Shown here: positions 11,795 to 21,002 of the stretch, piece after piece
How positions within the stretch are numbered: the stretch's first letter is position 1
Layout of the letters: each line of letters begins with the position of its first letter
Origin: Kumtagia ephedrae
Lineage (GTDB): Bacteria > Pseudomonadota > Alphaproteobacteria > Rhizobiales > Rhizobiaceae
Length of the DNA stretch: 64,000 nucleotides
Assembly (NCBI RefSeq): GCF_003012745.1
Contig: NZ_PXYK01000004.1
Location: forward strand, 124,001 to 188,000
Reading direction: 5' to 3'
The notes under the pieces: generated by a model
Database searches by the model: none
Seen by the model: the letters and a program-made list of their open reading frames with translations, nothing else
What the model was told of the DNA's origin: nothing
Position numbers and translations under genes: made by a program

Positions 11795-13258
11795 CTATGC
11801 GTTCAGCACGCGCCCGTACGCGTCGAGCACGGCCTCCTTCATCGCCTCCGAGAGGGTCGGATGCGGGAAGATGGTGTGCATCAGCTCTTCCTCGGTGGTC
11901 TCCAGATTCATGGCGACGACAAAACCCTGGATCAACTCGGTGACTTCCGCGCCGACCATATGGGCGCCGAGAAGCTGGCCGGTCTTCTTGTCGAACACGG
12001 TCTTGACCATGCCCTGGTCCTCGCCGAGCGCCACCGCCTTGCCGTTGGCGACGAAGTTGAAGCGCCCCACCCGCACGTCGTGGCCGGCCTCCTTGGCCTT
12101 GGCTTCGGTGAGGCCGACCGAGGCGACCTGCGGATTGCAGTAGGTGCAGCCGGGAATCTTCAACTTGTCCATCGGATGCACATTGGGCAGGCCGGCGATC
12201 TTCTCCACGCACACCACCGCCTCATGCTCGGCCTTGTGGGCGAGCATCGGGGGACCGGCCACGTCGCCGATGGCGTAGATGCCGGCCACGTTGGTGCGGC
12301 CGTAGCCGTCGATGGCGACGACGCCGCGCTCGGTCTTCACGCCGAGCGCTTCCAGGCCGAGATTCTCGACATTGGCCTGCACGCCGACGGCCGAGATCAG
12401 CCGCTCGGCGGTGATCTTCTGCACCTTGCCGTCCTTGGTCTCGACATGGGCGGTGACGGAGTCCGCGCCTTTCTCGACCTTGGTGACCTTGGCGTCGAGC
12501 AGAATCTTCATGCCCTGCTTCTCGAACTGCTTTTTGGCGAAGGCCGAGATTTCGGCGTCCTCGACCGGCATGACCTGCGGCAAGAGCTCGACCACGGTGA
12601 CGTCGACGCCCATGGTGCGGTAGAAGCTGGCGAACTCGATGCCGATGGCGCCGGAGCCCATGACCAGCAGCGACTTCGGCATCTTCGGCGGCACCATCGC
12701 CTCGAAATAGGTCCAGATCAGTTTTCCGTCCGGCTCGATGCCGGGCAGAGCGCGCGGCCTCGCTCCGGTGGCGATGATGATGTGTTTTGCCTGGTACGTG
12801 CCCTCGCCCAGCGCGTTCTTCGGCACCGGACCCTGGGGTTCCATCGGCTTCTTGGTGGTTTTTGCCACCACGATCTCGCCCGGCTTGTCGGCGCTCGCGG
12901 CCTTGGTGATCTTGGCCTCGCCCCAGATCACGTCGACCTTGTTCTTCTTCATCAGGAAGCCGACGCCGTTGTTCATCCGCTGCGCGATGCCGCGCGAGCG
13001 ATCGACGATGGCCTTGAGGTCCGGCGTGACGCTGCCCTCCAGCTTCAGCCCGTAGCTCTTGGCGTGCTCGGCATAATGAAAGATCTCGGCAGAGCGCAGC
13101 AGCGCCTTGGTCGGGATGCAGCCCCAGTTGGAGCAGATGCCGGCCAGGTGCTCGCGCTCGACGATCGCCGTCTTCAGCCCGAGCTGGGCGGCGCGGATCG
13201 CCGCGATGTAGCCGCCGGGACCGGCGCCGATGACGATGACATCGTAGGATTGAGCCAC
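11795..13258 (-). CDS. lpdA: Dihydrolipoyl dehydrogenase (E3)
   Basis: This flavoenzyme reoxidises dihydrolipoyl groups in 2-oxoacid dehydrogenase complexes. It has 487 residues. It opens with the FAD fold VIVIGAGPGGYIAAIRAAQLG and the redox-active disulfide CSNWGCIPTKALL (Cys four residues apart). The NAD fold is VMGSGAIGIEFASFY, the second FAD motif is YAIGDVAGPPMLAHKAEHE, and the C-terminal interface is HTIFPHPTLSEAMKEAVLDA. The acidic EMVP-type linker near residues 125-150 contains a family-typical insertion (KPMEPQGPVPKNALGEG). It is close to the pdh genes and is probably the E3 used by that complex. Confidence 0.96.
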   Translation of the reverse strand: MAQSYDVIVIGAGPGGYIAAIRAAQLGLKTAIVEREHLAGICSNWGCIPTKALLRSAEIFHYAEHAKSYGLKLEGSVTPDLKAIVDRSRGIAQRMNNGVGFLMKKNKVDVIWGEAKITKAASADKPGEIVVAKTTKKPMEPQGPVPKNALGEGTYQAKHIIIATGARPRALPGIEPDGKLIWTYFEAMVPPKMPKSLLVMGSGAIGIEFASFYRTMGVDVTVVELLPQVMPVEDAEISAFAKKQFEKQGMKILLDAKVTKVEKGADSVTAHVETKDGKVQKITAERLISAVGVQANVENLGLEALGVKTERGVVAIDGYGRTNVAGIYAIGDVAGPPMLAHKAEHEAVVCVEKIAGLPNVHPMDKLKIPGCTYCNPQVASVGLTEAKAKEAGHDVRVGRFNFVANGKAVALGEDQGMVKTVFDKKTGQLLGAHMVGAEVTELIQGFVVAMNLETTEEELMHTIFPHPTLSEAMKEAVLDAYGRVLNA

Positions 13259-13326
13259 AAGCTACTCCTTGGTCCTGCAGGCGGCAGCATCCGAGCTGCC
13301 GTCCCTTTAGAGATTGTCCGAATGGG

Positions 13327-13965
13327 TCAGAGTTCCAGCACCTTGCGCACGACTGGCGCCAGCGCCCGGCCGATCGCCCGCGTGTTTTCGGCGTCGAGAT
13401 GCACGCCGTCGAGCGGCGTGGTTCTTGCGATCGAGCCCGCGTCGAAGAAGCCGCAGCCCTTCTCCTCCGCCACTTCGGCATAGAGTTTCGCCAGCTTGCG
13501 CGATTCCGCCACGCCGCCATCGAACATGGCGTCGAAATCGGCGTCCTCGGTCGGCGTCAGCGGCGGCGGCGAGACGATAAGCAGCTTCGGCGCCCTGGCA
13601 TCGTGCGGATAGGCATGGCCGCGCACGATGTCGGCCAGCCGCTGCATGCCCTGCTTGGCGCCGATGGCGCGGCCGCAGATGAAGGGCTTCATGTCGTTGG
13701 CACCGAGCATGATGATGACGAGGTCGAGCGGCGCATGCGTCTGCAGGATGGTCGGCAGCACGCGCGCGCCGTTGCGGTCGCAGTCGGCGAGGTGGTCGTC
13801 ATGCGCCGTGGTGCGGCCGTTGAGCCCCTCGGCGATCACCAGCGCGCCGGAGCCGAGTTCGGCGGCCAGCACGCTCGGCCAGCGGTCCGCGTAGGCGTGG
13901 CGCCCCGGGCCTTCGGCCGAATAGCCCCAGGTGAGCGAATCCCCGTAGCAGAGAATGTTCTTCAT
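13327..13965 (-). CDS. GDSL/SGNH-family hydrolase (arylesterase-like)
   Basis: This is a 212-residue SGNH hydrolase. Block I is CYGDSLTWG (nucleophile Ser), block II has the oxyanion Gly in NGRTTAHDD, block III is IMLGANDMK, and block V is DGVHLDAEN (Asp-x-x-His). It lacks a signal peptide. It resembles the octameric acyltransferase/arylesterase type (relatives include mycobacterial MsAcT). The substrate is not predictable. Its 5' end overlaps the stop of the upstream membrane-protein gene by four bases. Confidence 0.9.
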   Translation of the reverse strand: MKNILCYGDSLTWGYSAEGPGRHAYADRWPSVLAAELGSGALVIAEGLNGRTTAHDDHLADCDRNGARVLPTILQTHAPLDLVIIMLGANDMKPFICGRAIGAKQGMQRLADIVRGHAYPHDARAPKLLIVSPPPLTPTEDADFDAMFDGGVAESRKLAKLYAEVAEEKGCGFFDAGSIARTTPLDGVHLDAENTRAIGRALAPVVRKVLEL

Positions 13966-14390
13966 GAAACCGTCCCGTTCCGTCCGAATCCTTCACGGCG
14001 CATGCCGACGCGCCAGCGCACGAACAGCCAGTCGACCAGGACGATCGCCAGGCCGGGCAGCACCAGGCCGGCGATCATCGGCAGATCGGCCTCGAGCTTT
14101 GCCGTATCGCCCGCCACCGCCCAAAGCTCGAAAGCAAGCAGCGCGGCAATCGCCACCACCAGGGCGGCCAGCGACCATTTTCCGGCGCGGTCGATGCTGG
14201 CTCTGGTTCTTCCGATGACCTGCGGCAGCAGGAAGACCAAAGCGAACACGACCGCCAGCACCGGAACGGAGGCGAACACCAGGATGAATTCCTCCGTCGC
14301 CCCTGTTGCCAGCGCCAGCCACTGGGCGACGAAGATGCCGGCCAGCAGCGACAGGAAGAACGCCATGAGCGAGGTCAGGATGGCCCGCAC
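13962..14390 (-). CDS. Small membrane protein of unknown function
   Basis: This is a 142-residue protein with four hydrophobic segments: ILTSLMAFFLSLLAGIFVAQ, FILVFASVPVLAVVFALVFLL, WSLAALVVAIAALLAFELWAV and MIAGLVLPGLAIVLVDWLFV. The C-terminal tail is basic. I do not recognise a named family. The stop/start overlap (ATGA) with the GDSL hydrolase implies translational coupling, and the HdeD-like gene lies 12 bases upstream, so the three may form an operon. Confidence 0.75.
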   Translation of the reverse strand: MRAILTSLMAFFLSLLAGIFVAQWLALATGATEEFILVFASVPVLAVVFALVFLLPQVIGRTRASIDRAGKWSLAALVVAIAALLAFELWAVAGDTAKLEADLPMIAGLVLPGLAIVLVDWLFVRWRVGMRREGFGRNGTVS

Positions 14391-14402
14391 GGCGCCCGCC
14401 GG

Positions 14403-14945
14403 TCACGCGCTGCGCAGGCCGAACGCGACCATCAGCAGGAATACGCCGTTGGACAGCAGCTCGACCGCCAGCAGGATGCCGAGCACGGTCGTCGCCGCCC
14501 ACGGATAGTCGGCGAAGATGACGATGCCGAGCAGGATCGACAGCAGGCCCGAGATCAGCGCGAACACCCAGCCGGAGACGGGACGCAGCGAGAAAGCGTA
14601 CATGACCTTCACCACGCCCAGCACCACGAACAGCACCGCGACCAGCATGGTGAGCGACACCGCCCCGGCCAGCGGATTGGCAAGCAGCGACACGCCGACC
14701 GCCGCCGTCAGCACGCCGAGCAGCAGCGACCACAGGAAACCCGGCCAGTCCTTCACGCTGAAGGCCTGGATGATCTGCAGGATGCCGAACAGAAGGAACG
14801 TCCAGCCCGCCAGCAGAACGGCCGCGAAGGTCGCGGCGAAGGGGTTGGCGAGCGCCAGCACGCCGCCGATCAGCGATATGACACCCAGGATGGCGAGCCA
14901 AATCCAGGAAGATTTCAGCCGTTGAACCTGTTCACCGGTAGCCAT
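14403..14945 (-). CDS. HdeD-family membrane protein
   Basis: This is a 179-residue protein made of six transmembrane helices in three similar pairs, each with GG/LAxxNPxxA-type motifs (LIGGVLALANPFAA, TAAVGVSLLANPLAG, SILLGIVIFADYPWA). That pattern is typical of the HdeD/DUF308 family. The E. coli namesake is linked to acid resistance, but the general role is unclear. The start at 14945 is chosen because GAGGAGGGAG lies just upstream; the longer frame to 14990 lacks a ribosome binding site. Confidence 0.86.
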   Translation of the reverse strand: MATGEQVQRLKSSWIWLAILGVISLIGGVLALANPFAATFAAVLLAGWTFLLFGILQIIQAFSVKDWPGFLWSLLLGVLTAAVGVSLLANPLAGAVSLTMLVAVLFVVLGVVKVMYAFSLRPVSGWVFALISGLLSILLGIVIFADYPWAATTVLGILLAVELLSNGVFLLMVAFGLRSA

Positions 14946-15006
14946 TACTCCCTCCTCAGTTGCCGGAGTGTAGATGTCCGTCCTGGACATCCCTGGCTCC
15001 GTAGCC

Positions 15007-15083
15007 GCGGACAGTTTACTTGCTTTCGGCGGAAGGGTCGCGACGGTTCAGAGGTCGCGCGGGCCGAAAAAGCAACCGTCCCC
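15007..15083. repeat. Palindromic REP-like element, copy A
   Basis: This 77-base element has inverted ends: ACAGTTTACTTGCTTTCGGC on the left and GCCGAAAAAGCAACCGTCCCC-type on the right. It lies between hdeD-like and pdhC. A diverged second copy at 33024-33102 shares CTTTCGGCGGAA near the left and GCGCGGGCCGAAAAA near the right. Its termini resemble the GGGGACAG/CTGTCCCC ends of REP elements mobilised by RAYT transposases; that link is inference. Confidence 0.75.
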
Positions 15084-15092
15084 TGCATCTCC

Positions 15093-16508
15093 TCAAACCA
15101 GCATGCCGATCGGATTCTCGATGTAGCGTTTGAAGGCGCCGAGCAGTTCGGCGCCGAGCGCGCCGTCGACCGCCCGATGGTCGGTGGACAGCGTCACCGA
15201 CATGACGGTCGCCACCTTGACCTCGCCGTTTTTCACCACCGCCCGCTGCTCGCCGGCGCCGACCGCCAGGATGGTGGCGTGCGGCGGGTTGATGACGGCC
15301 GAAAAATCCTTGATGCCGAACATGCCGAGATTGGACACGGCGGTCGTACCGCCCTGGTATTCCTCCGGCTTCAGCTTGCGGTTCCTGGCGCGGCCGGCCA
15401 GATCCTTCATCTCGTTGGCGATGACCGACAGCGTCTTCTGGTCGGCCTTGCGGATGATCGGCGTGATCAGCCCGCCGGGGATCGACACCGCCACGCCGAC
15501 GTCGGCATGGCTGTGCTTGACCATGGCGCCTTCGGTCCAGGAGACGTTGGCGTCCGGCACCTCGATCAGCGCCAGCGCCAGCGCCTTGATCACCATGTCG
15601 TTGACCGACAGCTTGTAGGCGGGCACCTCGCCTTTGTCGGTCTTCTTCACCGGTGCGGCCGCGTTCAGTTCGCCGCGCAGCTTCAAGAGCGCGTCTAGCT
15701 CGCAGTCGAGCGTCAGGTAGAAATGCGGGATGGTGCTTTTCGCCTCGACCAGCCGGCGCGCGATGGTCTTGCGCATGTTGTCGTGCGGGATGAGTTCGTA
15801 GGAGCCTTCCTCGAACAGCTTCAGCACCGCCTCGTCCGACATCGGTTTCGGCGCCTGCGCCGGAGCCTGCTTGGCGGCGGCGGTTTCGGCAGCCTTGCCG
15901 GCAGGCGCCTTCGCGCCGCCGGCGACCGCCGCGTCCACATCCGCCTTGACCACACGGCCGTGCGGGCCGGAGCCGGAAACGTCCGAAAGGTCGATGCCGG
16001 CTTCCTTGGCGACGCGGCGGGCCAGCGGCGAGGCGAAGATGCGCTCGCCGGCGGCATGGCCGTTCGCAGCAGGCTTACCCTCCCCCGACGTGGGGAGGGT
16101 CGGCGGCGCAGCCGCCGGGGTGGGGGGCTGAGATGCCTTTTCACCCCCACCCGCGCCTTCGGCGCGACCTCCCCCCTCCGAGGGGGAGGTTGGCGCTTTC
16201 TCCTGCTTCGTCTCGGCCTTGGCGGCAGGAGCATCGCCGCCCTTGGCGGCCGCGCTCGCGTCCTCGCCCTCACCAGCCAGAACGGCGATCAGCGCATTGA
16301 CCTTGACGCCCTCCGTGCCGGCCGGCACCACGATCTTGGCGACCGTGCCCTCGTCGACCGCCTCGACTTCCATCGTCGCCTTGTCGGTCTCGATCTCGGC
16401 GATCACGTCGCCGGGAGCGACCTTGTCGCCTTCCTTGACCAGCCATTTTGAAAGGTTGCCCTCCTCCATCGTGGGCGACAGGGCCGGCATGGTGATGTTG
16501 ATCGGCAT
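15093..16508 (-). CDS. pdhC: Pyruvate dehydrogenase E2, dihydrolipoyl acetyltransferase
   Basis: This is the E2 core of pyruvate dehydrogenase, which transfers acetyl from lipoate to CoA. It has 471 residues: an N-terminal lipoyl domain with [12 protein letters not shown] (lipoyl K43), a flexible linker, a peripheral E1/E3-binding domain ([28 protein letters not shown], about 159-190) and a catalytic domain ending in [10 protein letters not shown] (H444, D448). Within the linker, about residues 107-144 ([12 protein letters not shown] to [10 protein letters not shown]) are encoded by a palindromic repeat element. The same element family lies upstream of recG. The rest is normal. It is separated from pdhB by two non-pdh genes. 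Confidence 0.96.
   Translation of the reverse strand: MPINITMPALSPTMEEGNLSKWLVKEGDKVAPGDVIAEIETDKATMEVEAVDEGTVAKIVVPAGTEGVKVNALIAVLAGEGEDASAAAKGGDAPAAKAETKQEKAPTSPSEGGGRAEGAGGGEKASQPPTPAAAPPTLPTSGEGKPAANGHAAGERIFASPLARRVAKEAGIDLSDVSGSGPHGRVVKADVDAAVAGGAKAPAGKAAETAAAKQAPAQAPKPMSDEAVLKLFEEGSYELIPHDNMRKTIARRLVEAKSTIPHFYLTLDCELDALLKLRGELNAAAPVKKTDKGEVPAYKLSVNDMVIKALALALIEVPDANVSWTEGAMVKHSHADVGVAVSIPGGLITPIIRKADQKTLSVIANEMKDLAGRARNRKLKPEEYQGGTTAVSNLGMFGIKDFSAVINPPHATILAVGAGEQRAVVKNGEVKVATVMSVTLSTDHRAVDGALGAELLGAFKRYIENPIGMLV
16077..16190. repeat. Palindromic mosaic repeat inside pdhC, in frame
   Basis: This 114-base element (38 codons) is built from hairpins. ACCCTCCCC/GGGGAGGGT has its arms at 16077-16085 and 16092-16100. 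CGGCGGC/GCCGCCG spans 16101-16117, CGCGCC/GGCGCG spans 16152-16166, and ACCTCCCCC/GGGGGAGGT spans 16167-16190. GGGTGGGGG and CCCCCACCC form an inner pair. The same order of hairpins occurs at 37940-38060 upstream of recG. Inside pdhC it encodes a Pro/Gly/Glu-rich part of the lipoyl-to-binding-domain linker. Confidence 0.88.
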
Positions 16509-16510
16509 GG

Positions 16511-17128
16511 TCAGCGGTCTCCGGCGTAGAGGGCTTGCGGGTCTTCATTGAAGCCGAGCGGCTGGTCTAACGGCCATAGGTCGACGAGAGAAAGGGATAT
16601 CGCTTCGAAGGGAGGCGCGCTCACGACGTCGCCCGAGGTCCAACTTCCCTCCAGGAGCCACTGTCGCTCCAACAGGGTAAAGACTTCAAGCAGTTGCTGC
16701 CTCGGATCGACGATCCATAGATGTCCAATGCCCGCCTCCGCGTAGAGACGTGTCTTCACCGTGCGGTCGCGGCGTTCCGTGGAAGCCGACAGAACCTCGC
16801 AGACCCAGTCGGGCGCAATTGTGGAGCGGTTTGTATCCGGATAGCCCGAGAGTCGTTCGCGGCGCCAGCCTGCTATGTCCGGTACGAGAACGTTGGAGCC
16901 CAACTTGAGTTCGGGTTCGACAATGAATAGCCAACCGCCCGGGCCACCAGAATCCTTGAATTGGAACGCCGCTCCCAATCGAATGTTCAAGGCCGTCGCC
17001 GAACCACCATGTCGGAACGACGGCCTCGGATGCGTCATCAACTCGCCGTCGATGATCTCCGCTACCAGATGCGACGGAACCGCTTCTAGGTCGGCGTAGG
17101 TGGCGGGGCGGCCGCTCGTTTTGGTCAT
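16511..17128 (-). CDS. Uma2-family (DUF820) endonuclease-like protein
   Basis: This 205-residue protein belongs to the Uma2/DUF820 PD-(D/E)xK-like family. Supporting blocks are [57 protein letters not shown] and the K in [29 protein letters not shown]. These carry the acidic E-D-E..K pattern of the nuclease fold. The biological role of the family is unproved. It sits between pdhB and pdhC, three bases from pdhC, and its start overlaps the stop of the upstream unknown gene by four bases. Codon use looks less GC-biased than the pdh genes, suggesting insertion into the operon. Confidence 0.85.
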   Translation of the reverse strand: MTKTSGRPATYADLEAVPSHLVAEIIDGELMTHPRPSFRHGGSATALNIRLGAAFQFKDSGGPGGWLFIVEPELKLGSNVLVPDIAGWRRERLSGYPDTNRSTIAPDWVCEVLSASTERRDRTVKTRLYAEAGIGHLWIVDPRQQLLEVFTLLERQWLLEGSWTSGDVVSAPPFEAISLSLVDLWPLDQPLGFNEDPQALYAGDR

Positions 17129-17517
17129 CTGGCAATCTCGCGCGTTATATTAAGTCGCTCATACGCATCAAAATACTCGTCGCTAGGTCTGAAAGATAAG
17201 AGATTTTCAGACGCTTCGAGATCGAAAATCTCCATCATTGCAGGGTTCGGCAAGGAGGCATCCAGCCTGGATCGGAAGCAGAACCCTTTGGATTCGAACT
17301 CCTCGTCGTGACGCAAGAGATACTCATGCTCCTGTTGGGCGACCGCGGTTGCGTGCCGCGCGAAATATGCACGATAAACTTCGAACCAAGCCGTCGGCTC
17401 GAAGTTACAAATCCATGCGGGGAAATTCGCTTTGCGAAAGACCACGGTTCCGAGCGATTCGCCGCCCGCGTCCAACAAGTCCCACGAATGATCTGAGTCC
17501 TCCCGCAGATCAGTCAC
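17125..17517 (-). CDS. Hypothetical protein, lower GC, inserted in pdh operon
   Basis: This is a 130-residue unrecognised protein. It is acidic and aromatic (SWDLLDAGGESLGTVVFR, FPAWICNFEPTAWFEVYRAYFARH, EYFDAYERLN), with no signal peptide or membrane helix. The base composition is plainly more AT-rich than flanking pdhB and pdhC. It starts five bases after the pdhB stop (TAG at 17523) and ends in an ATGA overlap with the Uma2 gene, so the two form a coupled pair riding on the pdh transcript. No function can be assigned. Confidence 0.72.
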   Translation of the reverse strand: MTDLREDSDHSWDLLDAGGESLGTVVFRKANFPAWICNFEPTAWFEVYRAYFARHATAVAQQEHEYLLRHDEEFESKGFCFRSRLDASLPNPAMMEIFDLEASENLLSFRPSDEYFDAYERLNITREIAR

Positions 17518-17522
17518 GCTCG

Positions 17523-18959
<1,437 letters not shown>

Positions 18960-18971
18960 GTCCGGCCTCCC

Positions 18972-20015
18972 TCAGTGTACGATGTCGGTCCAGAGTTCGG
19001 ACGCATCCGGCTCGGGATCGGTCTGGGCGAAGTCGGCCGAGTCGGCGACGATGTCGCGCACCTCCTTGTCGATCGCCTTCAGCTCGTCCTCGCTCGCCCA
19101 CTTCTTGTCGATGACGCGCGCCTTGACCTGCTCGATCGGGTCATGCTCGGAGCGCATCTTCTGCACCTCCTCCTTGGTCCGGTATTTCGCCGGGTCCGAC
19201 ATGGAGTGGCCGCGATAGCGGTAGGTCAGCATTTCCAGGATGATCGGCCCCTTGCCGGTGCGGCAGTGCTCGAGCGCCAGCTCGCCGGCCGACTTGACCG
19301 CGCGCACGTCCATGCCGTCGACCTGGATGCCGGGAATGCGGAAAGAGGCGCCGCGCTGCGAGAAATCCGTCTCGGCCGACGAGCGCGCCACCGAGGTGCC
19401 CATGGCGTAGCGGTTGTTCTCGATGACGTAGATGACCGGCAGCTTCCACAGCGAGGCCATGTTGAAGCTCTCGTAGACCTGGCCCTGGTTGGCCGCGCCG
19501 TCGCCGAAGAAGGTCAGCGACACCGCGCTGTTGTCGCGGTAGCGGTTGGCGAAGGCCAGCCCGGTGCCGAGCGACACCTGAGCTCCCACGATGCCGTGGC
19601 CGCCGTAAAAATTCTTCTCCTTGGAGAACATATGCATGGAGCCGCCCTTCCCCTTGGAATAGCCGCCTCGCCGCCCCGTCAGCTCGGCCATCACGCCGCG
19701 CGGCGACATCTCCATGGCCAGCATGTGGCCATGGTCGCGATAGGCGGTGATCATCTGGTCGCCGTCGGCCATCGCCATCTTGAGGCCGGTGACCACCGCT
19801 TCCTGGCCGATATAGAGATGGCAGAAGCCGCCGATGAAACCCATGCCGTAGAGCTGGCCGGCCTTCTCCTCGAAGCGCCGGATCAGAAGCATGCCGCGAT
19901 AGGCGGCGAGTTCCTGCTCCTTGGTGAAGTCCGCCGGCTTCGGCGCCGTCGGGTATGGCTGGGATTTCCCGTCCGCCCTTGTCTTGGCGGACGATTTCCT
20001 GGCGGCTTGGGCCAT
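18972..20015 (-). CDS. pdhA: Pyruvate dehydrogenase E1 alpha
   Basis: This is the ThDP-binding alpha chain of pyruvate dehydrogenase E1. It has 347 residues from the ATG at 20015, which has AGGGAG upstream; the longer frame to 20075 is not supported. Motifs include RRFEEKAGQLYGMG, GQEAVVTGLK, the ThDP motif GDGAANQGQVYESFNMA ending in NN, and the phospho-loop-like RYRGHSMSDPAKYRT. It is the first gene of pdhA-pdhB-(unknown-Uma2)-pdhC; the 194-base gap upstream should hold its promoter. Confidence 0.96.
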   Translation of the reverse strand: MAQAARKSSAKTRADGKSQPYPTAPKPADFTKEQELAAYRGMLLIRRFEEKAGQLYGMGFIGGFCHLYIGQEAVVTGLKMAMADGDQMITAYRDHGHMLAMEMSPRGVMAELTGRRGGYSKGKGGSMHMFSKEKNFYGGHGIVGAQVSLGTGLAFANRYRDNSAVSLTFFGDGAANQGQVYESFNMASLWKLPVIYVIENNRYAMGTSVARSSAETDFSQRGASFRIPGIQVDGMDVRAVKSAGELALEHCRTGKGPIILEMLTYRYRGHSMSDPAKYRTKEEVQKMRSEHDPIEQVKARVIDKKWASEDELKAIDKEVRDIVADSADFAQTDPEPDASELWTDIVH

Positions 20016-20140
20016 GCATCGCTCCCTGGGAATCGTCTCTTGCGGACATGCCGGGAGCCCTTGCAGCCCCCTCACTTTGCGATGAGGCTAGCACGCGGCG
20101 CAGCCTTCGGCCATGCTGAAAAAATGCATGGCTGGCATGA

Positions 20141-20158
20141 AAATACGAAGCCGTATTT
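20141..20158 (-). terminator. Hairpin between ftsB and pdhA
   Basis: AAATACG and CGTATTT form a perfect seven-pair stem with a four-base loop. Read on the minus strand it is followed by a short T run and lies about 50 bases past the ftsB stop. It is a plausible weak intrinsic terminator for ftsB, upstream of the pdhA promoter. Confidence 0.45.
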
Positions 20159-20209
20159 CGTCTAACCGATTGTATTGTCTATCTGTATAGCAAATTAACT
20201 GGATTCGAG

Positions 20210-20533
20210 TTAATTCGCTTGTGACGGCAACATGATCGTTACCTCGTCGGCATGTGAAAGGTTGAGCGCCCGGCGGGCCTGCTCGTCCAGCATGTCCTTG
20301 TCGATGCTGCCGTCGCGCAGCATGCGCACCTTGCCCTCAAGCGCCACGCGCTCCGAGCGCGTCCTGTCGAGCTGCGCCTGCAGCACCGTGGCGCGGGCGC
20401 GCAGCTGGTCCTTGGAGTTGATGCCGAACTCGCCGTGATAGACGTGGTAGCCGAAATAGGAGAGCACGACCGCCGCCAGCGCCGGCACGATCAGGCGGCC
20501 GGTCTTGCGGGGGCGGTACTGGCGTGTCCACAT
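20210..20533 (-). CDS. ftsB: FtsB-like septum formation initiator (DivIC family)
   Basis: This is a 107-residue bitopic division protein: a basic N-terminus, one transmembrane helix (about 14-30, VPALAAVVLSYFGYHVYHG), then a coiled coil (DQLRARATVLQAQLDRTRSERVALEGKVRML) and a short tail. The family links FtsQ and FtsL in the divisome. Between eno and pdhA is the usual location in rhizobia. Here eno is present, but an ABC exporter and a repeat-filled gap have been placed between eno and ftsB. Confidence 0.85.
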   Translation of the reverse strand: MWTRQYRPRKTGRLIVPALAAVVLSYFGYHVYHGEFGINSKDQLRARATVLQAQLDRTRSERVALEGKVRMLRDGSIDKDMLDEQARRALNLSHADEVTIMLPSQAN

Positions 20534-20701
20534 TGGGCGATTCCTTGGGTCGCTCCATCTCGCCCGATCTTGCTTAACGGCCGGTTACGACGCCGCCTTG
20601 CATGCCCGAGCCCGATGGCCCAAGGCGCCCGGGCCCCGACTACGATCGACGCGGAACGGCGGCATTCGTTGTGCCACCGCCGGTTTTTTCGCTGCACCCG
20701 G
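20534..20701. other. Gap between ftsB and exporter leader
   Basis: This gap lies between the divergent ftsB (minus) and the exporter leader (plus). It should contain the ftsB promoter. I see no coding frame with a ribosome binding site and no clear operator. A GGCGCCCGGGCCCC-type GC palindrome occurs near 20628. Confidence 0.4.
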
Positions 20702-20728
20702 CTTGGCGGCGCGGCCATTCTCCTTTAT
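20702..20728 (+). promoter_or_regulatory. Candidate promoter for exporter leader
   Basis: CTTGGC at 20702-20707 and TTTATA at 20723-20728 are spaced by 15 bases. This resembles the rhizobial CTTGAC/CTATAT housekeeping pattern. A start near 20734 would begin the transcript at the CCCTCCC/GGGAGGG hairpin (20735-20760). It is a pattern match only. Confidence 0.4.
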
Positions 20729-20765
20729 AGGCGTCCCTCCCTCAATCCCGTATGGGAGGGTACGA

Positions 20766-20804
20766 ATGACAGTATCTTGCATCACGCGAGGCCGCGAGGC
20801 TTAG
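20766..20804 (+). CDS. Possible 12-codon leader peptide upstream of ABC exporter
   Basis: The ATG at 20766 is five bases after GGGAGGG (20754-20760), an excellent Shine-Dalgarno, and the frame encodes MTVSCITRGREA then TAG. The same GGGAGGG pairs with CCCTCCC at 20735-20741, so ribosome access could be controlled by this hairpin. Immediately after the stop are GC-rich stems, including CCCGG...CCGGG and a second copy of GGCCGCGAGGCTT. The main gene ATG is 199 bases on. This looks like an attenuation or uORF leader, but no known family is recognised. Confidence 0.42.
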   Translation: MTVSCITRGREA

Positions 20805-21002
20805 GTCCCGGCTGCCCGCCCGGGAGGCCGCGAGGCTTTTCGGGCAACAGATAGCCGCAGGACCGGCGTCCCGCTCGCCCGTCCGCCGCCCCGGCTCGGC
20901 CGGCGCGCATTCGTACCGTAGCCGCTTCCCGACGTTTCGTCTGTCGCGGCGTTTTCATTTCCGACCGATTGCTGGGACCGGACGCTTCGTCCGGGCAAGT
21001 TC

